A DNA stretch of 64,000 nt from assembly GCF_000281065.1 (NCBI RefSeq), contig NZ_AKKK01000006.1:186001-250000 (forward strand), written 5' to 3'. This document shows, in pieces, positions 56,939-64,000 of the stretch. The DNA is from Arthrobacter sp. M2012083 (lineage in GTDB: Bacteria > Actinomycetota > Actinomycetes > Actinomycetales > Micrococcaceae). Position numbers and translations under genes: made by a program. The notes under the pieces were generated by a model. That model saw only the letters and a list, made by a program, of their open reading frames with translations. It made no database searches and was not told the origin of the DNA. The stretch's first letter is position 1. Every line of letters begins with the position of its first letter.

Positions 56939-57053
56939 GTCCATGTGCTCCGCTGGCCAGCTCAACGTCAAGACCGGCACCCGACAGGGTGCCGGTCCGG
57001 ACGACTCCCGCCAGCCCGCTGTTTCCGGCACCGATTGCGGCGCTGGAGACACC

Positions 57054-57620
57054 ATGTGCGTCGGTGTGATCCTCGGTTTCCCGCCGGAGATAGCCCGTGA
57101 ACTCCAGGAATGGAGGGCCTCCTTCGGTGATCCGATGGCTGAGGTCATTCCTGCCCACATCACCCTGATCACCACCACACCCACCCAGGACTGGGCCGCC
57201 ACCCGGGAGCACGTCAGGGAAGTCGCACGGACCCAGGAACCGTTCGAAATCACCATTTCCGGCACGGGTTCGTTCCGTCCCATCTCGCCGGTAGTGTTCG
57301 TGAACGTAGAAGAAGGCTTTGAAGAGTGCGTGCAGTTGCACGAGAAACTTCAAACCGGCCCACTGGAACGACGACTGCCCTTCCCTTACCACCCGCACGT
57401 CACCGTTGCCCACGATGTCGCCCAGGAAAACCTCGACGAAGCCGAAACGGTCCTCAGGGATTACCGGGCGACCTTCCCTGTGGTTAGCATGGGACTTTAC
57501 GAGCACGACACCAATGGAATTTGGCAGCTACGGGAAGAGCTCGACTTTGGCGGCGATACTGACGAAGCACAGCAAGCGGATCCACGCCGCAGAGGCGGAC
57601 GTTCCTCCGCTGCCAACTGA
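57054..57620 (+). CDS. 2'-5' RNA ligase-like phosphoesterase (2H family)
   Basis: This 188-residue protein carries both HxT/S signatures of the 2H phosphoesterase superfamily, AHITLITTTP and HPHVTVAHDV, about 100 residues apart as in LigT/ThpR. Members act on 2',3'-cyclic or 2'-5' linked RNA ends. The ATG at 57054 follows GGAG at five bases. A longer reading from 56943 (five bases after the trpS stop) exists. It overlaps the next membrane-protein frame by up to 107 bases. Its physiological RNA substrate is unknown. Confidence 0.85.
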   Translation: MCVGVILGFPPEIARELQEWRASFGDPMAEVIPAHITLITTTPTQDWAATREHVREVARTQEPFEITISGTGSFRPISPVVFVNVEEGFEECVQLHEKLQTGPLERRLPFPYHPHVTVAHDVAQENLDEAETVLRDYRATFPVVSMGLYEHDTNGIWQLREELDFGGDTDEAQQADPRRRGGRSSAAN

Positions 57621-58632
57621 GCTGGCGAAACTCAAACTCCAGCTTCTCCGCAAGCGGCAGGATTGGGGCCATGCGAAGCGCGCCGGCGAGGGCGTACCGA
57701 AAAAGTTGGGTGCATTCTTTGCACTCTTCCTCGCCAGGCTGAACACCAACCGGGCTATGCGCTCCTTCCAGCACTACACCCGGCAGCAAGGGCCGCTGTT
57801 GAGTGCCGGCATCGGTTTCAACATGTTCTTCTCCGTGACGGGTCTGCTCACTACCGGCTTTGCCATTGCGGGAATTGTTCTGGGCGGCAACCCCGCGCTG
57901 CAGGATGCCGTGATCGACAGTGTGGCCGCGGCTGCTCCCGGGCTCCTTCAGGTGGATGGCGGCGAAGGGTTGGTGGATCCACAGTCCTTGCTCAACCCGT
58001 CGGGACTTGGGTGGACGGCCCTCATCGCTGCGGTTGTCACGGTCTTTGTGTCCCTTGGCTGGATCGCCAGCATCAGGGAAGGCCTTAGGGGAGTGATGAA
58101 TGCTGACCCCTTGGTACGTAACCCGATCCTTCAAAAGCTCATCGACGCCGGCACCCTGTTGCTCCTCGGCGTCATCCTTGTCCTCAGCGCAGGTGTCTCG
58201 CTCGTCTTTGGCACAGCAGCGGACTGGCTGATCGCTTTGCTCAAGCTTGATGAGGGCGTTGCCGAGCCCATCGCGGCGACCGTCAAGATTGTGGTCCCCC
58301 TCCTGCTGAACTGCGCGACGGCGGCCGTGCTGTTCCGCATTGCAGGTGGGCTGAAGCTGGGACGCCGCGCATTCCTGGAAGGCGTGGTGCTGGCGGGCAT
58401 TGGGACTACGGTCCTCCAATTCTTCAGCACCGAACTTCTTGCCCGGTCCGGCAACAACCCGGTCCTGGCATCGTTCGCCATTATCATCGGCCTGCTCATC
58501 TGGTTCAATCTTGTGAGCCAGGTGTACCTCGTCTCGGCGTCGTGGTCTGCTATTCGCGAGGCTGACACGGCGTCGGGAGAGTCCCCCCGCAAGAAGGTCC
58601 TCGGTTCGCGCCGCGTGGCGCCCCGCACCTGA
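57514..58632 (+). CDS. YihY/BrkB-family membrane protein
   Basis: This protein of about 372 residues has six helices in the YihY/virulence-factor-BrkB layout, with the family segment NRAMRSFQHYTRQQGPLLSA before the first helix and LIWFNLVSQVYLVSASWSAI at the end. Function is unknown; it was once mis-annotated as RNase BN. The start is uncertain. ATG 57514 gives a 107-base overlap with the preceding gene. The first hydrophilic stretch that looks genuine begins at a CTG at 57559, and a TTG at 57706 would lose about 64 residues. No ATG lies between. Confidence 0.8.
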   Translation: MEFGSYGKSSTLAAILTKHSKRIHAAEADVPPLPTELAKLKLQLLRKRQDWGHAKRAGEGVPKKLGAFFALFLARLNTNRAMRSFQHYTRQQGPLLSAGIGFNMFFSVTGLLTTGFAIAGIVLGGNPALQDAVIDSVAAAAPGLLQVDGGEGLVDPQSLLNPSGLGWTALIAAVVTVFVSLGWIASIREGLRGVMNADPLVRNPILQKLIDAGTLLLLGVILVLSAGVSLVFGTAADWLIALLKLDEGVAEPIAATVKIVVPLLLNCATAAVLFRIAGGLKLGRRAFLEGVVLAGIGTTVLQFFSTELLARSGNNPVLASFAIIIGLLIWFNLVSQVYLVSASWSAIREADTASGESPRKKVLGSRRVAPRT

Positions 58633-58653
58633 CAGTTTCATCCGGAGGCCGCC

Positions 58654-58806
58654 GTGAACAACCAATTGTGGATCGCCTGTCTGCTCGGGGCTGCAGCGGG
58701 ACTCGTGGTTGGCCAGTTGATCTTCAATTCGCCCTTTCTGGGCATCCTCATCGGCGTTGGCCTTGGTGCTTTGGTCGGAGCCGCGGTGGGACCCCGCCGC
58801 GGTTAG
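58654..58806 (+). CDS. 50-residue membrane protein
   Basis: A GTG at 58654, with GGAGG five to six bases upstream, opens a 50-residue frame ending in TAG at 58806. The product has two hydrophobic stretches (IACLLGAAAGLVVGQLIF and LGILIGVGLGALVGAAV) rich in Gly and Ala, with a PRRG tail. It is 21 bases after the YihY stop and probably cotranscribed. Such Gly-zipper-like small proteins may form helical hairpins in the membrane. I do not know a family. Confidence 0.65.
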   Translation: MNNQLWIACLLGAAAGLVVGQLIFNSPFLGILIGVGLGALVGAAVGPRRG

Positions 58807-58831
58807 CAGGCGAGGTCCCGTTGCAGCGATG

Positions 58832-61800
58832 CTAAGGCGCCTTGACCAGACCCTCCCATGCAACGGTCCAGTCGGCCGGGAATCCGGGCGCGTGCCGGTC
58901 CGGTCCGTTGTCCCAGCCTGCTGCCATCAGCGCGACAGCGGCCAGGAGTCCACCATTGCCGGGCAGGTAGAGCGGGAGTGAGTCGGTTTGGCGGTTGTGC
59001 CCGTTGGCAAGGACGGTATTCTTGCCCGCGCTGAGGAGGAGCGCATCAACAGCGGCCTGCGGGTCCTCAAGTCGTGCGGCCGTCATGGCCATCACGGCGT
59101 AGTCCCAACCCCAGGTGCTGCCCCAGTCCCAGTCTGCCAGGACGTCTGTAAGGTTTGCTCGCATGATGGCCGGATCAATGAGATCAGTGCGGGGGAGGAC
59201 TCCCAGGGCGCACAGCATGGATGGATGGTCCGTGCGTATGGTGAACGGTTCGACGTCGATCGCAGCGTACACGGCGTCAATCACACGTGGCGGCACCATG
59301 CCATCGGCCACGTCCGACCATGCCTGGACTGGCTCCAGACCCAGCCGCTCCCGCCAGGCAGCAGCAGTTCGTAGGCCCCACTGCCAGTACGCCAGTTCGA
59401 ACGTGGGATTAGTGACCTTGGCCCGGATGGATCCGTAGCTTTCCTGCGCCGGAACCAAGGGAGGTCCCAGCTCAAAACCGCGCGACGTGGGATGCGCGAA
59501 GCTGGCCATGAACGCGGCTGATTCGAAGACTACCTCCGCGAATTCCTCCAACACTTCCCGGCTCGGATTGGCCCGGTACACCAGCTCCGCCAGGTGGATG
59601 GGGTGGGGCTGCTGCCAGATCAGGAAGGTTCCAATGGGGCTCGGGCTTTCCCGCCCATCCGGTCCTACCTGCTTCGGCCAGCGAACGCCGTCGAATCCTT
59701 GCGCTTTCGCCGTCTGCCGTGAGGTCTCCAGCACCGTGGAGTACCACCGCAATGACGGCAGGAGCAGTTCTACGCGATTCCACTGCGCAAAGTGCGCGGC
59801 ATGCCACCAGTGCATCTCCAGGTGGAAGCGGCCGCGCCAGGAATTGCAGACCAGCCCGGTCTCCTGCGGCGGCAACGATCCAGCGCAGTTGATCGCGGTC
59901 AGGTACTGCGACAACACGATTCTGCGTTCCAATTCTTTGGCCTTGGGATCATCCGTGGCATTTAGCTCGATCGCCCCTCCTGAGGACCAGAAAGCAGGCC
60001 AATAGGCGGCGGACGCGTCCGCCACACCGAGCGCAGGCGAAGGCCCGACGTCGGAACCGGCGTAGGCGTCCGGGCTTGCTCCCCGTGTGGGTCCGGCCAG
60101 CCTGTTGTTGCCTCGGGGGATGCAGTCGCCGTCCCCGGCGGACAGGAAAGCGATGGAGATATCCATTGCGGTGACGGCTGTGGCGGGCGAAACCCGGAGC
60201 CGGTGCTGCGCAGTCTGTTCTACTGTCAGCTCGTGACCTGTCATGACCACCTGGTAGCGGGAATCGTCCAGTTCGCGGTGGGCTGTCCACACTGCGGCAG
60301 CGTCATGCCCGTGTGTGGCGGGCTTCGGGCCCTCGAGGGAGGTGGTGTGGGACTCCGGGTGCGTCCAGTCCGCGGCGTTGTGCCATGCCTCGGACCCGTA
60401 GGGAAAGTCGACACCCACAACTAAACCGGCAGCAAGTGCTGGCGACTCCACACGGATGCCGAGCTCGTCCCGGTCGGGGTGGCACGCCGTCGTCACTGTG
60501 ACGGGATGACCGGACAGTGTGAAGCGGCTGGTTACAATGCCGGTCCAGAGGTCGAGCGTTTGATCAGGGTCAGCTATGTCAGCTGGCGTGAGGGGACGTT
60601 CCGTCCCATCTTCCACCCAACGGAATCCGATACGCCCCAAATCCAGCCGGTGCATGTTCGCCCTGAGCCACGTTTCGGCCAGGGAGGTGTCGGTTTCGCG
60701 GTCGTTCACTATGTCTCCCACCATGTCCACGTAAGGGATCGGGCCCCGGGGTGAATCGTAGAGAACGGTTGATTCGGCGAGGTTGTAGGGCTGTGGTGGA
60801 GGAACCGAGTGCCAGCCCCACTGTGACTGCGTCCCGAGAAGCGTTCCCGGTGGAAGATCGTCTCGTGCTCCCACGGGGTAGTGGTTGGGGAGCGACTGAA
60901 GCCCAGTGAGGTCCACTGTGAAGGCGAATTCTCCGTTACCCACCGACACCGGGCTTTGCGGGTCCAAAGTCTGCTGCCGGACGTTGTGTCGCTGGACCAG
61001 TACCTTGCGATCGATGCCGGCGCCAACGGGCGCGGGAGCAGCTGAAGCCAGGACCACGGTGTCTTCGAGCTCACGGAGCGGGAAAAAGGCCGCCCGTTCG
61101 TCAGGGGTGTTGTTGGGCTGATGAAGGGTGAGGAACAGGCTGCCGTCCAAGGCCCGGCCAATCATGCCATGCCCGCCATCGGTGCCCCACAGCGGCTCAG
61201 CTTCCTGGGTCCAGGGTCCCAGGACTGTGCCGGACTCGCTCCTGGCAATGCCTATGGAATAGCCCTGGTCACCAAAACCGGACCACAGCATGATGAGAGT
61301 GCCGCTGCCGAGCCTGAACAAGAACGGGCCGTCAGTTACATACACGGGGGACTCATTGTCACGGACCGACGGGACATCCAGAGCGCGGGCCCACGGTGCT
61401 TCGGACGCGCTGAACAGGAGGATTGGCTCGCCCAGGGCGTGCCGCAGGTCCGGGCTGAGGCGCTGCGCCAGGATGGTGCCGTCACGGACCTGTTTCCATT
61501 CGTGGCAAAACACCATCCATGGTGTCCCTTCATGGTCAACATGGAACGTACCGTCAAGGCACTCCCGATCGCCTGGAGTGACGGGACCATCGCTCCACGG
61601 TTCGTAGGGGCCTTCCGGCTTTGCGGCAGAGAGTATCTGCGTTCCCCGGGACCGTCCAGGAGCGGTAAAGGTCGCAAACATGAAATAGCGGCCTTGATGC
61701 TCGTGTACCTCAGGCGCCCAATACTGTTCCCGGCTCCAGAACCCGTCCGGTGGGCGGAAGGCCTCGATGGGGCCCTCCCACGTCACCAGGTCACTGCTCC

Positions 61801-61936
61801 GATAGCAGTCGAATCCTTCGGCAGGCCCCGACCAGATGTTCTTGTCGGTGCTTCCGAAGAGCAGGTATTGCCCGGATTCCGGAAGTGTGACTACGTAGGG
61901 GTCCCGAATCTGGATCTGGTCCACGTGGTGGGTCAA
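58832..61936 (-). CDS. large two-part glycosidase: GH43-like propeller plus C-terminal catalytic-like domain
   Basis: This 1034-residue protein has an N-terminal five-blade-propeller region of the GH43/GH32 type: IQIRDPYVVTLPESGQYL (Asp), EQYWAPEVHEHQGRYFMF, and ECLDGTFHVDHEGTPWMVF. The usual general-acid Glu segment reads VYVTDGPFLF, with Asp instead of Glu. From about residue 310 a second region resembles the beta-sandwich plus alpha/alpha-barrel of inverting glycosidases (LEMHWWHAAHFAQWNR, IGTFLIWQQPHPIHLAEL). No signal peptide is seen, so it acts inside. The start is TTG 61936, chosen because AAAGGAG lies five bases upstream. It is divergent from a sugar-binding lipoprotein. Confidence 0.75.
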   Translation of the reverse strand: MTHHVDQIQIRDPYVVTLPESGQYLLFGSTDKNIWSGPAEGFDCYRSSDLVTWEGPIEAFRPPDGFWSREQYWAPEVHEHQGRYFMFATFTAPGRSRGTQILSAAKPEGPYEPWSDGPVTPGDRECLDGTFHVDHEGTPWMVFCHEWKQVRDGTILAQRLSPDLRHALGEPILLFSASEAPWARALDVPSVRDNESPVYVTDGPFLFRLGSGTLIMLWSGFGDQGYSIGIARSESGTVLGPWTQEAEPLWGTDGGHGMIGRALDGSLFLTLHQPNNTPDERAAFFPLRELEDTVVLASAAPAPVGAGIDRKVLVQRHNVRQQTLDPQSPVSVGNGEFAFTVDLTGLQSLPNHYPVGARDDLPPGTLLGTQSQWGWHSVPPPQPYNLAESTVLYDSPRGPIPYVDMVGDIVNDRETDTSLAETWLRANMHRLDLGRIGFRWVEDGTERPLTPADIADPDQTLDLWTGIVTSRFTLSGHPVTVTTACHPDRDELGIRVESPALAAGLVVGVDFPYGSEAWHNAADWTHPESHTTSLEGPKPATHGHDAAAVWTAHRELDDSRYQVVMTGHELTVEQTAQHRLRVSPATAVTAMDISIAFLSAGDGDCIPRGNNRLAGPTRGASPDAYAGSDVGPSPALGVADASAAYWPAFWSSGGAIELNATDDPKAKELERRIVLSQYLTAINCAGSLPPQETGLVCNSWRGRFHLEMHWWHAAHFAQWNRVELLLPSLRWYSTVLETSRQTAKAQGFDGVRWPKQVGPDGRESPSPIGTFLIWQQPHPIHLAELVYRANPSREVLEEFAEVVFESAAFMASFAHPTSRGFELGPPLVPAQESYGSIRAKVTNPTFELAYWQWGLRTAAAWRERLGLEPVQAWSDVADGMVPPRVIDAVYAAIDVEPFTIRTDHPSMLCALGVLPRTDLIDPAIMRANLTDVLADWDWGSTWGWDYAVMAMTAARLEDPQAAVDALLLSAGKNTVLANGHNRQTDSLPLYLPGNGGLLAAVALMAAGWDNGPDRHAPGFPADWTVAWEGLVKAP

Positions 61937-62048
61937 AGCGTGCTCCTTTGGGCGGCCTGAATAGTTCAAGATGAAAACTATTGACGAATATACAGCGCCT
62001 TGATACGTTTCAGGAACCGTTTTCTTGAGTCTGAAAGAAGCTTACCCA
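61937..62048. promoter_or_regulatory. divergent promoter region with LacI-like half palindromes
   Basis: The gap between the glycosidase and the binding-protein gene holds TGATACGTTTCA (62001-62012), a 10-of-12 palindrome with an ACGT centre, and GGAACCGTTTTC (62013-62024), a weaker one. Both look like LacI-family operators. TTGACG at 61981 could be a -35 element, but no well-spaced -10 partner is clear. Confidence 0.55.
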
Positions 62049-63350
62049 ATGGCGCGTAAATCTCTCCGAAGTATCCGCAAATCCATAGCAGTCTTCACAG
62101 CGGTAGGCCTGCTTGGCCTGACCACAGGGTGTTCCAGCCCGACGTCCAACCAGGCCGAAGACGGCCCTGTGGAGATCCGGTTTTCGTGGTGGGGTAATGC
62201 CACCCGTGCCGAGTTGACCAATAAGGCCATCAAGGAGTTCGAGGCCGCCAACCCCAACATCAAAGTAAAGCCCGAGTATGGAGACATCGGGGGCTACTTC
62301 GACAAGTTGGCTACCCAAGTCGCTGCAAACGACGCCCCTGACGTGATTACCATGGGTGGCGCCTACCCGGCCGAGTACGCCAACCGGGGCGCACTGCTGG
62401 ACCTCTCCAAAGTTGAAGGGTCCCTCGACCTTTCCAAAATGGACCAAGGAGCCCTGGAAAACGGGCAGGTGCAAGGCAAACAGTACGGTGTCTCCACTGG
62501 TGCCAATGCGTTGGCAATCGTGGTGAACCCCGCCGTCTTCCAAGCTGCCGGGGTAGCCCTTCCGGATGACAGCAGGTGGTCCTGGGATGACTTCGCGAAG
62601 ACAGCCGAGGACATCACTGCCAAAAGCCCCAAGGGAACCTACGGCACCGCTACCGTCCTCACGCATGACTCATTGGATGCCTTTGCCAGGCAGCGGGGAG
62701 AATCCCTGTACACGCAGGATGGCCAGTTGGGACTTGGCCAGGAAACCGTTCAGGATTACTTCGATTTCTCCGTCAAACTCAGCGAGTCAGGTGCAGCACC
62801 CAGCGCCTCCGAAACTGTGGAGAAGCTCAACGTGAGCACCGAGCAGACACTCATGGGGATGGGGCAGGCCGGTATGATGCTGACCTGGACCAACTCCTTG
62901 ACCGCGCTCAGCAAAGCATCAGGCGCTGAATTGAAGCTGCTGAAGCTGCCCGGTGAGACTCCCACGCCCGGCATCTGGCTCCAGTCCTCGCAGTTCTACA
63001 CCATCTCCGCCCGCAGCAAGCACACGGACGCCGCCGCCAAGTTGGTCAGCTTCCTGGTGAACAATGAGGCAGCAGCCAAAATCATCCAGAGTGACCGTGG
63101 TGTTCCCAGCAACTCCGGCATGCGTACCGCCATCCAGGACCTGCTGACGCCCCAAGGAAAGGTGGAAGCCGCTTATATTGACCAGATCGGCAAGATGGAC
63201 TTCGCTCCAACGTTCATCGGCCCCACCGGTTCAACTGCCGTCTCCGAGATCACTGCCCGCATCAACACCGAGGTCCTGTTCAAGAGACTGACTCCGGAGA
63301 AAGCTGCCGGGCAGTGGCTCAGTGAAAGCAAAGCGGCCATCGGCAAGTAA
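62049..63350 (+). CDS. family 1 extracellular sugar-binding lipoprotein
   Basis: This 433-residue protein has a lipoprotein signal peptide ending in LTTGC and the body of a family 1 solute-binding protein (IRFSWWGNATRAELTNKAIK, FEAANPNIKVKPEYG, DAPDVITMGGAYPAEYANRG). Such proteins bind oligosaccharides and need two permease genes, which normally follow. None follows here: the next gene is an unrelated hydrolase on the other strand. The ATG at 62049 is preferred over a TTG at 62025. It is divergent from the two-part glycosidase, so both probably act on the same glycan. It ends at a long palindrome. Confidence 0.9.
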   Translation: MARKSLRSIRKSIAVFTAVGLLGLTTGCSSPTSNQAEDGPVEIRFSWWGNATRAELTNKAIKEFEAANPNIKVKPEYGDIGGYFDKLATQVAANDAPDVITMGGAYPAEYANRGALLDLSKVEGSLDLSKMDQGALENGQVQGKQYGVSTGANALAIVVNPAVFQAAGVALPDDSRWSWDDFAKTAEDITAKSPKGTYGTATVLTHDSLDAFARQRGESLYTQDGQLGLGQETVQDYFDFSVKLSESGAAPSASETVEKLNVSTEQTLMGMGQAGMMLTWTNSLTALSKASGAELKLLKLPGETPTPGIWLQSSQFYTISARSKHTDAAAKLVSFLVNNEAAAKIIQSDRGVPSNSGMRTAIQDLLTPQGKVEAAYIDQIGKMDFAPTFIGPTGSTAVSEITARINTEVLFKRLTPEKAAGQWLSESKAAIGK

Positions 63351-63366
63351 GGTACCCATGTAGATC

Positions 63367-63408
63367 GCAGATCAGGCCGTTATGAGAGCTCATAACGGCC
63401 TGATCTGC
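63367..63408. terminator. 42-bp near-perfect palindrome, bidirectional hairpin
   Basis: GCAGATCAGGCCGTTATGAG (63367-63386) and its exact complement at 63389-63408 form a 20-base stem with only two bases between, 16 bases after the binding-protein stop. It lies between convergent genes. No T tract is present on either strand, so termination would rely on the stem. Confidence 0.8.
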
Positions 63409-63439
63409 TACATAGTTGGCTGGCCCGGGACAGTAATGC

Positions 63440-64000
63440 TTATCCAGCGTCGCGGACCTCGAGGTAAGGGTCCGCCCAAGCGCTGATGATCCGCGCAACC
63501 CGTGCCGCCTGTCCCTTCCCGGTGAGGAGATGTTCGCTGCCCTCAAGGGAGATGAAACTCCGGGGGTGTCGGGCAGTCCTGAAGATTTCGCTGGCGTTGT
63601 CGATTCCCACCGTGTTGTCGGTGGGGGAGTGCATCACCATGAGCGGCTTGTGGAGGGTGCGGATGCAGTCACGCAGATCGGCGCGTTCCACGTCCTCCAC
63701 AAAGTGGCGGCGAACTTCCATGGGCCGGCCACCAAGGTCCACCACCGCGCTGCCATCGCGCAGGATGGACTCGATCTCGGCGTCGAACATGTGCTCGACA
63801 TGTTTGGGCTCGTAGGGTGCGCCTACCGTCACAACGGCGTTGAGGCCGGGGATGTCGCGGGCTGCGGCAAGCACCGCTGGGCCTCCGAACGAGTGGCCGA
63901 CCAGGAGTGAGATTCCCCGGCCTTGCTCCCGCATGAAGTCCGCCGCAAGGATGGTGTCGGCTACCTTGACGCTGAACGACCCCGCAGACCATTCACCAGC
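63440..64000 (-). CDS. alpha/beta hydrolase, partial at right window edge
   Basis: The frame runs to the window edge, so the N-terminus is missing; at least 186 residues are present. The nucleophile elbow is LLVGHSFGGPAVLAAA (G-H-S-F-G, Ser). MVMHSPTDNTVGIDNASEIF holds a likely acid residue, and LEGSEHLLTG holds the catalytic His. In relatives an OsmC domain follows the hydrolase domain, but here the gene stops at LEVRDAG, so the OsmC part is absent. The substrate is unknown. Confidence 0.85.
   Translation of the reverse strand, partial: AGEWSAGSFSVKVADTILAADFMREQGRGISLLVGHSFGGPAVLAAARDIPGLNAVVTVGAPYEPKHVEHMFDAEIESILRDGSAVVDLGGRPMEVRRHFVEDVERADLRDCIRTLHKPLMVMHSPTDNTVGIDNASEIFRTARHPRSFISLEGSEHLLTGKGQAARVARIISAWADPYLEVRDAG

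Overview
The window looks like a chromosomal segment of a high-G+C actinobacterium of the Micrococcaceae, most likely Arthrobacter or Paenarthrobacter. The basis is the overall G+C-rich codon use, the perM-purN-purH neighbourhood, a monomeric NADP isocitrate dehydrogenase, many GTG starts, and a mix of sugar ABC importers, MFS carriers and amine oxidases typical of soil Arthrobacter. This placement is inference, because no 16S or marker alignment could be run.

Layout. 0.4-9.3 kb: a perM-like membrane gene, purN and purH, split by a murK-murQ-MFS operon (amino-sugar/MurNAc salvage) and by an AbiEi/DUF559-like gene flanked on both sides by G+C-rich tandem repeats. 9.4-13 kb: a secreted trypsin-like protease and icd. 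13-19.7 kb: a phosphonate-type cluster with a PhnCDE importer, two FAD amine oxidases, a GntR regulator and a PhnX-like hydrolase, but no PhnW transaminase. 19.8-26.7 kb: a DoxX protein, a Gfo/Idh/MocA dehydrogenase and two convergent MacB-type ABC exporters. 26.9-32.3 kb: a ChvE-GguAB-type monosaccharide importer and a ROK regulator. 32.6-33.4 kb: a nitrilase-superfamily amidohydrolase. 33.4-36.7 kb: a compact lower-G+C island encoding a small Trp-rich membrane peptide, an ABC ATPase, a polytopic permease, a two-TM protein and an M50/S2P-like membrane peptidase; this is the best candidate for an undescribed system. 36.8-43 kb: PucR regulator and alanine racemase, divergent from an amino-acid permease and a flavin monoamine oxidase. 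43.1-47.9 kb: gamma-carbonic anhydrase, a methyltransferase, and a one-carbon block (purU, ZTP riboswitch, glyA, folD). 47.9-50.6 kb: a NodI/NodJ-like ABC exporter. 50.6-54.3 kb: an MFS carrier and C45 Ntn-hydrolase, divergent from a LacI regulator with a visible operator. 54.4-58.8 kb: housekeeping genes (xthA, trpS, a 2'-5' RNA ligase-like gene, a YihY/BrkB protein, a 50-residue membrane protein). 58.8-64 kb: a very large GH43-containing two-part glycosidase, divergent from a sugar-binding lipoprotein, then an alpha/beta hydrolase cut by the window edge.

How parts work together. Purine and one-carbon metabolism recur (purN, purH, purU, glyA, folD), and the ZTP riboswitch ties glyA-folD to purine/folate status. 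Many catabolic modules pair an importer with an oxidase or hydrolase and a local regulator. A family of short inverted/direct repeats sharing a core like GCAGAGCGGGCCTCGCAA occurs at four intergenic loci. No rRNA, tRNA, insertion sequence or CRISPR array was recognised.
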